This document shows, piece by piece, positions 1-6,612 of a DNA stretch of 9,917 nucleotides. How positions within the stretch are numbered: the first letter of the stretch is position 1; each line of letters opens with the position of its first letter. This DNA is from Burkholderiales bacterium (GTDB lineage Bacteria > Pseudomonadota > Gammaproteobacteria > Burkholderiales > UBA11063): positions 1-9,917 of the forward strand of contig JAPJMP010000022.1 of the NCBI GenBank assembly GCA_026461645.1, written 5' to 3'. The position numbers and the translations under genes are program-made. Below the pieces are notes generated by a model. That model was given only the letters and a program-made list of their open reading frames with translations. It was not told where the DNA came from and did not search any database.

Positions 1-682
1 ATTGGAATAGTTTTAGGTAGCATTATTCCGATTATCTTAAATTCCCAAGCAAAATTATTATCGCATTTGGGATTTGCTGTATTTAGCTGTTCAGTTCTTG
101 CTATTATTGGATTAAGTGTCAATTATTTTGCGGCAAAATCTAAGCATGCAACTTCTAAAACAAGTAGATCAAATGGGTTTATATTTGGCTGTACAATTTC
201 TATATTATGTGGATTAACCACAGCAGGACAGAATATTACACTTAGCCTTGCCTCTAATATACATGTAATGGCACTTAACAGCGGATTATCTAGTTTGACC
301 GCCTCTAGTATTATTTGGCCTATATTTTTTAGTGCCGCAGCAGTTCCATTTGTTTTATTTATGTTATATCAAAATATAAAAAATAAATCTTTGCATAATT
401 TTATTCAACCAGCGACATTAATTTATTATTTTTACATTGTCTTAATGTCATTTTTATGGGTTTAGTTCACAAATTTTTTATACCAAATCTATCCTAATGT
501 ATAATACTTATGGTACGATTGTATTATGGCCAATATTCTTAATTTGTATTATTTTATCCTCTAATTTCTGGGATATAATAATTGGCGAATGGAAAGGCTA
601 TACCACTACAAATAAAATGACCTATGGCCTAGGAATGTTAATTTTAATTATTGCAATTATTTTCTTAACTGTTATTACATAA
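1..682 (+). pseudogene. RhaT-family sugar/proton symporter, 5'-truncated by the window edge and frameshifted
   Basis: This is the C-terminal two thirds of a multi-spanning inner-membrane transporter of the RhaT (L-rhamnose/proton symporter) family in the drug/metabolite transporter superfamily. The frame open from base 1 encodes about 154 residues with hydrophobic helices and stops at TAG 463-465, just after MSFLW. Reading resumes one frame over and runs to TAA 680-682, giving the family's last two helices with the motif SNFWDIIIGEWKG, the counterpart of the NFWGxxxxEWKG motif in RhaT-like proteins. Removing one G from the GGG at 458-460 joins the parts seamlessly as FLWFSSQIFYTKS. I infer a single +1 frameshift, either a real inactivating mutation or a sequencing error. 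The N-terminal third lies outside the window. The kinase gene follows 15 bases later, suggesting co-transcription and a sugar substrate; rhamnose itself is not implied. Confidence 0.75.
457..465 (+). other. Frameshift point in the RhaT-like symporter gene
   Basis: The triplets TGG GTT TAG read W-V-stop. Dropping one G of the GGG run at 458-460 gives TGG TTT AGT and opens the frame through to 682. The family's conserved pattern (a tryptophan, then a run of aromatic residues, then the last helices) continues across the join without a gap. This places the lesion within a few bases of here. Confidence 0.7.
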
Positions 683-697
683 CTTCAATGGTGTATT

Positions 698-1582
698 ATG
701 AAAAAAGTTTATGCGGCAATTGAAGCCGGCGGCACTAAATTTAACTGTGCTGTGGGCACCAGTGATGGTGATATTCTTGCTAGTACAAGAATTGAAACTA
801 AATTACCTGATGAAACATTTACTCAAGTTTTAAATTTTTTTCAAGCTCAATCTCAAAATTATCAAATTGAAAGTTTAGGTATAGGAAGTTTTGGTCCAAT
901 AGATGCTGACATTAACTCCCCTACATATGGTTACATTACTTCAACGCCAAAGCCTGGCTGGAATAATACTAATATTGTTGGCTTTTTTGCTCAACATCTT
1001 AAATTACCAATCGTGTTTGACACTGATGTTAATGCTGCGGCTATTGGTGAACATAGGTTAGGCCATGCGCAGAGTTTAAATAATTTTGTATATATAACTA
1101 TTGGAACCGGTATTGGCGGTGGCATATTTTGTAATGGAAAAATTATCAGTGGCAAGCACCATCCAGAAATAGGCCATATGTTTATTCCAAGTCTTAATCC
1201 AAATGATATTTATACTGGAATTTGCCCTTTTCATAGTAACTGTTTAGAAGGCTATGCTTCCGGTCCAGCAATGATAGCAAAATGGAATATTAATGATTTT
1301 AGTACAATTAGTCCCGATCATATTGCCTGGGAATATGAAGCGCAATATATTGCCTATGCTTTAGCTAATTTAATTTTAACTTTAGCTCCAGAAAGAATAA
1401 TCTTAGGTGGTGGCGTCATGAATAATAAATTTTTAATTAGCAAAATTCGTTTGCATCTATTAAAAATTATAGCTAATTATATAGACACGGTAAATGCAGC
1501 TAACATTGATTCATATATTATGCTACCCAAATTGACACACTCTGGTTTAGTTGGTTCTCTAGTTATGGCAATTATGGAGTAA
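698..1582 (+). CDS. ROK-family fructokinase (zinc-containing type)
   Basis: This is a 294-residue cytosolic sugar kinase, probably ATP-dependent phosphorylation of fructose to fructose-6-phosphate. The N-terminal phosphate-binding motif EAGGTK is at residues 9-14. The catalytic aspartate is D110 in DTDVNAAAIGE, and the second phosphate motif GTGIGGG is at 136-142. The ROK zinc site follows as H160 (in HPEIGH) and C176, H179 and C182 (in CPFHSNC), then LEGYASGP. This layout, with CPFHxxCLEG rather than the CxCGxxGCLE of glucokinases and NagC-type regulators, matches the Bacillus YdhR/GmuE fructokinase group. There is no N-terminal helix-turn-helix, so it is an enzyme and not a ROK repressor. 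The ATG has only a weak GGTG ribosome site. The symporter remnant ends 15 bases upstream and the HAD gene begins 6 bases downstream. Mannose or another hexose is a possible alternative substrate. Confidence 0.88.
   Translation: MKKVYAAIEAGGTKFNCAVGTSDGDILASTRIETKLPDETFTQVLNFFQAQSQNYQIESLGIGSFGPIDADINSPTYGYITSTPKPGWNNTNIVGFFAQHLKLPIVFDTDVNAAAIGEHRLGHAQSLNNFVYITIGTGIGGGIFCNGKIISGKHHPEIGHMFIPSLNPNDIYTGICPFHSNCLEGYASGPAMIAKWNINDFSTISPDHIAWEYEAQYIAYALANLILTLAPERIILGGGVMNNKFLISKIRLHLLKIIANYIDTVNAANIDSYIMLPKLTHSGLVGSLVMAIME
1576..1579 (+). promoter_or_regulatory. Ribosome binding site setting the TTG start of the HAD gene
   Basis: GGAG lies inside the last codons of the kinase gene, 9 bases before TTG 1589. 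No ATG or GTG occurs in frame before the essential DxDGT motif, so this site supports the TTG start and translational linkage to the kinase. Confidence 0.6.
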
Positions 1583-1588
1583 AATATA

Positions 1589-2197
1589 TTGACACATGAA
1601 ATTATAAAAATTATTGATCGTTTACAACCAAAATTGTTTATATTTGACTGTGATGGTACCGTTATGGATACATTAACAGCACATTACAAAGCGTGGAATG
1701 CAACTTTTGCTAAATTTAATCTGCCATTTATAACAGAACTTGAATTTATGACTACGTATAAAGGGATGAATGGACTAGAGTTAGTTGAGTCCATCGCAAA
1801 TTTGCATCAATTTCAACCAAATGTTAATCAAATGTTAGCTGAAAAAAATGTGTTGTTTGATAAGACATATTCATTTCAGGTAAAACCATTCGCAGACATT
1901 ATAGAAATTATTAATCACTATTATAATAAAATTCCTATGAGCATTGCATCAAATGGGTGTCGTGACACCATTAAGAAAATGCTTAAATATAATAATCTTG
2001 AACATATATTTGAATTAGTAATTGGAATCGAAGATGTTTCTTATGGTAAGCCAAATCCTGAGATGTTTTTACTTAGTGCTAACAAATTGAATGTGGCTCA
2101 TGCTAATTGTTTAATTTTTGAAGATTCAGAACATGGCTTTACTGCTGCAACTTTAGCTAATATGAACTTTATTGATGTACCTCGCTACAGAAATTAA
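1589..2197 (+). CDS. HAD-superfamily sugar-phosphate phosphatase/mutase, YqaB/beta-phosphoglucomutase-like
   Basis: This is a 202-residue cytosolic HAD subfamily IA enzyme. Motif I is FDCDGTVMDT, with nucleophile D20 and acid/base D22. The cap domain follows at about 30-95, motif II is S121 in IASNG, motif III is K154 in YGKPNPEMF, and motif IV is E178-D179 in IFEDSEHG. The sequence after motif I (TLTAHYKAW) and the length resemble E. coli YqaB, a fructose-1-phosphatase-like enzyme (188 residues). The beta-phosphoglucomutase group has the same architecture, so the reaction is uncertain. Immediate linkage to a fructokinase argues for a hexose phosphate substrate. The start is TTG, supported by an upstream GGAG. 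It is the last gene of the plus-strand cassette and faces the TauE/SafE gene 21 bases away. Confidence 0.82.
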   Translation: MTHEIIKIIDRLQPKLFIFDCDGTVMDTLTAHYKAWNATFAKFNLPFITELEFMTTYKGMNGLELVESIANLHQFQPNVNQMLAEKNVLFDKTYSFQVKPFADIIEIINHYYNKIPMSIASNGCRDTIKKMLKYNNLEHIFELVIGIEDVSYGKPNPEMFLLSANKLNVAHANCLIFEDSEHGFTAATLANMNFIDVPRYRN

Positions 2198-2207
2198 AAT
2201 CAATAGA

Positions 2208-2223
2208 TTTAATAGCTATTAAA
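2208..2223. repeat. Perfect 16-bp palindrome at the convergent gene junction
   Basis: TTTAATAGCTATTAAA is its own reverse complement. It sits between the HAD stop and the TauE/SafE stop and covers the latter's stop codon (2219-2221). It could form a short hairpin in either transcript, but it is almost all A-T and has no clear T-run. A bidirectional terminator role is only a possibility. Confidence 0.4.
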
Positions 2224-3013
2224 CCATTACCATTACTATGCCTGAGCTAAATATAATTATTGCAAAAATTTTTGATAGAAAACTGGTCTTCAAGTGGTTT
2301 AAAAATTTATTTGCTAAATATGCCATAATTAAACTTGCTGCACCAATTTCTACTAACGCTGCAATATTAACAAAATTAGCATAGTTATGCGTTGTTTGAG
2401 CAACCATTAAGCCATGATAAATGAAACCAATTGACCCTAAAATTGAAATAATAAGTCCAATTATTGCCGTGGTCCCCGCAACTTGTTTTATTGGAACTTT
2501 GTGATAGTTTAAATATGAGGCGGTATACTCTCCTCCCGTAATGCCTAAAAGTGTTGCAATTGCACCAATTAAAAAACCAGTAATAAAATCAGAAATTCTG
2601 GAAGATGATTTGGTAATATTCTTTGTTGGCATATAATTAAAATAAAATTGAATGGCAATAAGTGTAGTTGTAACTAGAAAAAGATGCTTAACTACTTGAA
2701 TATTAATTATATTAATTAAATACTGTGTAGTTACAATTACTCCAAGAATTACCCCTGGAATTAATTTAATTACTAGTTTTAATTTTATTTGGTGCTGTTC
2801 TTTTCTTGAAATAGCCGTTGAAATCAAAGTTGGTATAGTAATAATTAGTGCTGTAGTTGCCGCTAAATGAAAAGCAGTATTTGCCGGAAAATGATAAAAC
2901 TTGGTTAAGCCAATATATATTACAGGAAAAGTAATGATGCCGCCACCGATACCAAAAATACCAGATAGCATACCCACTAAAATTCCTGCGACAACATATA
3001 TTATATTTATCAT
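2219..3013 (-). CDS. TauE/SafE-family membrane protein (putative anion/sulfite exporter)
   Basis: This is a 264-residue integral inner-membrane protein of the TauE/SafE (formerly DUF81) family, whose members are linked to export or uptake of sulfur-containing and other organic anions. It is almost wholly hydrophobic, with about 8 predicted helices by eye. It shows the family's internal two-fold repeat: the glycine-rich loop FGIGGG near residues 20-25 in the first half recurs as GITGGE at 157-162 in the second. The length is typical. The ATG at 3013 is the only usable start, because an in-frame TAA lies 24 bases upstream with no ATG, GTG or TTG between; no good ribosome site is visible. It lies 71 bases downstream of the barrel protein gene on the same strand and may be read from it. 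The substrate cannot be told from sequence. Confidence 0.85.
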   Translation of the reverse strand: MINIIYVVAGILVGMLSGIFGIGGGIITFPVIYIGLTKFYHFPANTAFHLAATTALIITIPTLISTAISRKEQHQIKLKLVIKLIPGVILGVIVTTQYLINIINIQVVKHLFLVTTTLIAIQFYFNYMPTKNITKSSSRISDFITGFLIGAIATLLGITGGEYTASYLNYHKVPIKQVAGTTAIIGLIISILGSIGFIYHGLMVAQTTHNYANFVNIAALVEIGAASLIMAYLANKFLNHLKTSFLSKIFAIIIFSSGIVMVMV

Positions 3014-3050
3014 TTTTATCTTGGTAAAAAAGAGTTATTTTATGCAATTG

Positions 3051-3076
3051 CTGCTATTGCTAGTACAATTTAGCAG
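3051..3076 (-). terminator. Imperfect hairpin after the outer-membrane protein gene, possible weak terminator
   Basis: In the minus-strand transcript CTGCT pairs with AGCAG and ATTG pairs with CAAT, giving a 9-bp stem with a 2-base bulge and a 6-base loop, starting 8 bases after the barrel gene's stop. The nearest T-run (CTCTTTTTT) is about 17 bases further on, so this is not a canonical rho-independent terminator. It may attenuate reading into the TauE/SafE gene or protect the mRNA end. Confidence 0.3.
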
Positions 3077-3084
3077 TTAATTAA

Positions 3085-3597
3085 CTAAAAATTAAATTCA
3101 CCGCCAAAAACAAAAAAGTTTGGATTAGATCCAGTTACAGTATAGTCTTCAACATGCAGCGACCATTGACTTGACAGGTCAAACTGAACTCCAGCTGCGG
3201 CCAAAACACCTAAATTAACTCCAGAATAAGCTGGCCCACTGCAACCTATGCCATTACAGCCATTCCAGGTACTAGTATAATTATTCAAACCTAAGCCTAA
3301 TTTTCCATATAAAGAAAAAATGTCAGTTAGTGGTAATATTCCCTTAACAGCACCATCAAATAACCAGTAATCAGTATTATAAGCATAACCAGGACCCCAA
3401 CTATATTTGTATTGTGGTGAATAACTAATACCGCCTTCTACACCGATATAATTATTAAATTTATACCCACCGTTTACATTGTAAACCGGTGAACTCCATG
3501 AGGTATTTGCCCCAAAATTTGCATCCACATATACTTCAGCATTGGCACAGCCACTATAGGCTAATAAACTTGAGAGCACCAATAATGTTTTTCTCAC
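3085..3597 (-). CDS. Small outer-membrane beta-barrel protein
   Basis: The 170-residue precursor has a clear Sec signal peptide: MRK, then a hydrophobic stretch to about residue 13, with likely cleavage after ANA at residue 20. The mature part of about 150 residues alternates polar and hydrophobic positions, is rich in Gly, Tyr, Trp and Asn, and ends FFVFGGEFNF. That is the aromatic pattern with terminal Phe recognised by the BAM machinery. Size and pattern fit an 8-strand OmpA/OmpX-like barrel; there is no peptidoglycan-binding domain. Two cysteines, C114 and C119, lie in a probable loop and could form a disulfide in the periplasm or at the surface. C17 in the signal region lacks a proper lipobox (Y at -3), so a lipoprotein is unlikely. 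The start is GTG with a strong AAGGAG site. The specific function is unknown. Confidence 0.8.
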   Translation of the reverse strand: MRKTLLVLSSLLAYSGCANAEVYVDANFGANTSWSSPVYNVNGGYKFNNYIGVEGGISYSPQYKYSWGPGYAYNTDYWLFDGAVKGILPLTDIFSLYGKLGLGLNNYTSTWNGCNGIGCSGPAYSGVNLGVLAAAGVQFDLSSQWSLHVEDYTVTGSNPNFFVFGGEFNF

Positions 3598-3602
3598 AGC
3601 AA

Positions 3603-3608
3603 CTCCTT
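3603..3608 (-). promoter_or_regulatory. Strong ribosome binding site deciding the GTG start of the barrel protein
   Basis: AAGGAG on the minus strand lies 5 bases before GTG 3597-3595. The start it selects gives a textbook signal peptide, which confirms the GTG. Confidence 0.75.
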
Positions 3609-3631
3609 AAAAATTAATTATTTATTCTAAA

Positions 3632-3659
3632 ATTATGTTTTACAACTAATTTATAGCAA
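3632..3659 (-). promoter_or_regulatory. Candidate sigma70 promoter for the outer-membrane protein gene
   Basis: On the minus strand TTGCTA (3659-3654) and CATAAT (3637-3632) are separated by 16 bases. Transcription would begin near 3625 and give a leader of about 27 bases that includes the AAGGAG site. In such AT-rich DNA chance matches are common. Confidence 0.35.
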
Positions 3660-3705
3660 TAATTTTAACATAGTATGAAATGCCTTATTTAGCATCAATT
3701 AGTAG

Positions 3706-4881
3706 TTAAATACTATTACCACAAACAACAGCCGAGGCCCAAGCCCATTGAAAATTATAACCGCCTAAGTGGCCGGTAACATCAACAACTTCGCCAATAA
3801 AAAATAAATTACTATTATTTTTTACCGCCATAGTTTTAGAGGATAATTCTCGCGTATCAACTCCACCTTTGGTTACTTCAGCTTTTTTATATCCTAAGGT
3901 ACCATTTGGAGTAATAGTTAATCCATGAATAGTTTGTTTAATTTTGGCAATCTCTTTATTGCTTAATTGACTAATACTTTTATTAATTCCAATTAAGTCA
4001 CACAGACTTAAAGCAAACTTTTCACTAAAAAATTGATGCAAAAAATTATTTAGTAATTTATTACTTTTGCGATTCATCTCTAATAAATAACAAATATCAT
4101 CGGTCGGTAATAAGTCTAGCGTAATTGCCATATCCTTATCCCAATAAGAGGATATTTGTAAAATTGCTGGACCACTAAGCCCACGATGAGTAATTAAGCT
4201 GTTTTCAGTAAAACTTGTTCTACCAATTGAGGTACGGCTAAAAAAAGAAGTACCCGATAAATTAGCAAAACTTTCTAATTGTTCAACACCTAAGGTTAAT
4301 GGAACCAATGCCGGTTTGGTTGGAACAATATTAAGTTTAAATTGTTTAGCTATGGCATAACCAAAACCTGAGGCGCCAATATAAGGTATCGATAGCCCTC
4401 CACTAGCAATCACTAACACCTCGGTTTGAATTATTTCAGTATCGGTGATTAAACAAAAACCACTTGAATTTTGTTCAATTTGTTCAACCTTAACCCCCAT
4501 TTTACGCACAACATTGTTTTGCTTACATAAAAAATCCAATAAATCAATTATTTGTTCAGATTTACCATCACAGAACAATTGACCCAATGTTTTTTCATGA
4601 TAAGTAATATTATATTTATCTAATAATTCACAAAAATGATTAGGTGTATAACGCGATAACGGAGAAATACAAAAGGCAGGATTGTTTGATATATATTGAC
4701 TAGGGCTAGTGTTAATATTGGTAAAATTGCATCTTCCGCCACCGGAAATTCTTATTTTTTCTGCTAATTTATTACTATGATCAAGTAACGCTACTTTTTT
4801 GTTTCTGGCTGCTGCAGTGTGAGCACACATCAACCCTGCAGCACCAGCTCCAATAATTACTACATCATACTTATTTTGCAT
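3706..4881 (-). CDS. YhiN/HI0933-family FAD-dependent oxidoreductase (probable rRNA dihydrouridine synthase RdsA)
   Basis: This is a 391-residue cytosolic flavoprotein of full family length. The N-terminal dinucleotide-binding motif GAGAAG (11-16) sits in an opening beta-alpha-beta unit. The family signature ISGGGRCNFTN is at 45-55, and the closing FAD-contact motif GEVVDVTGHLGGYNFQWAW is near 363-381. These are hallmarks of the HI0933/YhiN family (TIGR00275), which databases also label aminoacetone oxidase-like or BaiN-like. From memory, E. coli YhiN has been reported as RdsA, a flavoenzyme making a dihydrouridine in 23S rRNA; applying that here is inference. The ATG at 4881 immediately precedes the conserved fold, but no good ribosome site is seen. 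It follows the helicase gene by 46 bases with no clear terminator between, suggesting co-transcription with a ribosome-assembly helicase. Confidence 0.85.
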   Translation of the reverse strand: MQNKYDVVIIGAGAAGLMCAHTAAARNKKVALLDHSNKLAEKIRISGGGRCNFTNINTSPSQYISNNPAFCISPLSRYTPNHFCELLDKYNITYHEKTLGQLFCDGKSEQIIDLLDFLCKQNNVVRKMGVKVEQIEQNSSGFCLITDTEIIQTEVLVIASGGLSIPYIGASGFGYAIAKQFKLNIVPTKPALVPLTLGVEQLESFANLSGTSFFSRTSIGRTSFTENSLITHRGLSGPAILQISSYWDKDMAITLDLLPTDDICYLLEMNRKSNKLLNNFLHQFFSEKFALSLCDLIGINKSISQLSNKEIAKIKQTIHGLTITPNGTLGYKKAEVTKGGVDTRELSSKTMAVKNNSNLFFIGEVVDVTGHLGGYNFQWAWASAVVCGNSI

Positions 4882-4927
4882 AAAATTTATAAGAATATCA
4901 TTGCACTTATTTAATTTATATCCAATA

Positions 4928-6511
4928 CTATTTTTTGCTTTTAGCCAAACTAACCAATGGTTTTTTATTATCCTTGGTATTAATTCTTTTCAAAATTTCT
5001 TCAGCTTCGGCAAACGGAACAGTAATGAAAGAAAAATTATCCATTATTTGAATATCCTTAACCTTACGCGCCGGAGTATTACACTTACTAAATAAAAACT
5101 CAAGTAATTTTTTCGGAGTATAACCATCACGTTTACCAATAGCTAAAAACAATCTTGAATTATCGTTATCGGTAAATTTAGGAAATTCCTCTTTCTGGCT
5201 AACTGGATATGATTTTTCTAATAAATCATCGCCATAAAAGTGTCTGATCATTGATGCCACAACCACTTCAGGATTTTTATCATTGAGAATATTTTTACTC
5301 AAGGCTGTATATTCTTCATAATCATTTTCATTAATTATTTCATTAATAAAAGCAATCAGTGATTCTTTTTTTGCCGCAACTACATCTTTAATACTTGGGG
5401 CTGATTGTCTTTTAATATTAGTTTTAGTTGTTTTTTGAATGCGATTTAATAAATATACATCTTTTTTAGTAATAAAAGTAATAGCAATTCCTTTATTGCC
5501 AGCTCTTCCTGTTCGGCCAATTCTATGCACATAAGACTCAGGTTCAGTAGGTACTGAATAATTAATAACATGAGTCAAATTATTAACATCAATTCCTCTT
5601 GCTGCCACATCTGTTGCTACTAAAATATTAATGGTTTGACTTTTAAACGCAGCTAATGTTTTATTTCTAATTGGTTGACTAATATCTCCATGTAACGGTT
5701 CTGCATGATAACCACGAGATTTTAATTTACTTGTAATTGTGTCAGTTTCATTTTTAGTGCGAGCAAAAATTATGCCATAAAAATTAGTTTCAAAATCAAG
5801 TACGCGACATAAAGTATCAAACTTTTCACTATCTTTAACTTCAAAATAAATCTGTTGAGTTAAATCCGTTGTTAATTCATTAGTTTCGGTTTTGATGGTT
5901 TTAAAAGTACCCATATACTTTTTAGCAATTCTCACTATTGACTCAGGCATCGTTGCTGAGAAAAACAACATATGTTGTTTATTACTACATTGTTTTAAGA
6001 TTAAATCTATATCATCAACAAATCCCATATTGAGCATTTCATCTGCCTCATCTAGCACAAAATACTCTAAATCCTTTATATTTAAAACTTTTCTATCTAG
6101 TAAATCAATAACTCTACCAGGAGTTCCAACAATAATATCAACACCTCTTTTAATATTACTTATTTGCAGTTGTATTGATTGTCCCCCGTATACAGGATAA
6201 GTTTTTATATCTTTGTTGTAGCATAATGAATGTATTTCATCAGAAACTTGATTAGCTAATTCACGTGTTGGAGTTAAAATCAAAGCTGATAATTTTTTAG
6301 TGTGGTTCTTTAAATTTTCAATTATTGGTATGGCAAATGAAGCTGTTTTACCGGTGCCAGTCTGAGCTTGGCCTATAACATTAGATTTATTTAATAACAA
6401 TTCAGGAATTACAAGCTCTTGAATTTTACTTGGTTCTTCATAACCTTTAGCAGTTAAAACCTCAAGCATTGCAGCGCTGATTCCAAGATCAGCAAAAGTT
6501 TTTTTGGTCAT
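4928..6511 (-). CDS. deaD: DeaD/CsdA-type DEAD-box ATP-dependent RNA helicase
   Basis: This is a 527-residue RNA helicase for RNA unwinding, ribosome assembly and, in relatives, growth in the cold. Domain 1 has a Q motif near 5-31 (F6, Q31), motif I AQTGTGKT (49-56), Ia PTREL (81-85), Ib TPGR (130-133), II DEAD (154-157) and III SAT (185-187). Domain 2 has IIFART (247-252), motif V ATDVAARGID (299-308) and VI HRIGRTGR (329-336). The C-terminal part has a helical dimerisation-like region (about 370-430), then a DbpA-type RNA-binding domain at about 452-517 (SRLFLAIGKRDGY ... IQIMDNFSFITVP), which separates DeaD/DbpA from RhlB, RhlE and SrmB. It is shorter than E. coli DeaD (629) because the low-complexity tail is nearly absent. 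DbpA is shorter still (about 457), so DeaD fits better. The start ATG has a purine-rich AAGAAAGAGA leader and a TATAAT upstream. Confidence 0.9.
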   Translation of the reverse strand: MTKKTFADLGISAAMLEVLTAKGYEEPSKIQELVIPELLLNKSNVIGQAQTGTGKTASFAIPIIENLKNHTKKLSALILTPTRELANQVSDEIHSLCYNKDIKTYPVYGGQSIQLQISNIKRGVDIIVGTPGRVIDLLDRKVLNIKDLEYFVLDEADEMLNMGFVDDIDLILKQCSNKQHMLFFSATMPESIVRIAKKYMGTFKTIKTETNELTTDLTQQIYFEVKDSEKFDTLCRVLDFETNFYGIIFARTKNETDTITSKLKSRGYHAEPLHGDISQPIRNKTLAAFKSQTINILVATDVAARGIDVNNLTHVINYSVPTEPESYVHRIGRTGRAGNKGIAITFITKKDVYLLNRIQKTTKTNIKRQSAPSIKDVVAAKKESLIAFINEIINENDYEEYTALSKNILNDKNPEVVVASMIRHFYGDDLLEKSYPVSQKEEFPKFTDNDNSRLFLAIGKRDGYTPKKLLEFLFSKCNTPARKVKDIQIMDNFSFITVPFAEAEEILKRINTKDNKKPLVSLAKSKK

Positions 6512-6533
6512 TTATCTCTTTCTTAAATAATGC

Positions 6534-6539
6534 ATTATA
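6534..6539 (-). promoter_or_regulatory. Candidate -10 box of the helicase promoter
   Basis: A consensus TATAAT on the minus strand lies 22 bases before the helicase ATG, giving a leader of about 15 bases. The -35 region at 16-18 bases spacing is poor (GAATGT or similar). The box is half of a 12-bp palindrome (ATAATGCATTAT, 6527-6538), and two direct repeats lie just upstream, so an activator or repressor may act here. Confidence 0.45.
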
Positions 6540-6545
6540 CATCAT

Positions 6546-6567
6546 ATTCAGCTAATACATTCAGCTA
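6546..6567. repeat. Two direct copies of ATTCAGCTA in the helicase promoter region
   Basis: ATTCAGCTA occurs at 6546-6554 and 6559-6567 on the plus strand, a 13-base period. Read on the minus strand these TAGCTGAAT copies cover roughly -20 to -41 of the predicted helicase promoter, where a regulator would bind. The rest of the 101-base gap to nrdB holds no strong hairpin terminator. Confidence 0.4.
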
Positions 6568-6612
6568 TTTAAATAAACCAGCCCCAAATAGTTACTAATC
6601 TTTAAATAAATT

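Noticed and set aside
497..682. A separate small membrane protein gene of 61 codons
   Set aside because: Its sequence is the expected C-terminal helix pair of the RhaT family, and the same frame is open upstream back to the lesion at about 460. It is a piece of the frameshifted symporter gene.
2766..3047. Minus-strand reading frame of 93 codons overlapping the TauE/SafE gene
   Set aside because: The product is rich in Tyr, Trp, Cys and Asn and is a shifted reading of a glycine-rich membrane protein. The TauE/SafE frame explains the DNA.
3540..3597. Lipoprotein signal at C17 of the barrel protein
   Set aside because: The residues before the cysteine are Y-S-G. A tyrosine at -3 does not fit a lipobox, while ANA|E a few residues on is a good signal peptidase I site.
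3668..3717. Inverted repeat ATAGTAT/ATACTAT around the stop of the YhiN-family gene
   Set aside because: The arms are only 7 bp, all but one pair A-T, with a 33-base spacer. This is expected by chance in such AT-rich DNA.
5892..6200. Plus-strand reading frame of 102 codons opposite the helicase gene
   Set aside because: It is the antisense shadow of helicase motifs Ib-III, with serine/isoleucine-rich composition and no ribosome site. Similar shadows at 4901-5095, 8238-8444 and 8547-8771 were dropped for the same reason.
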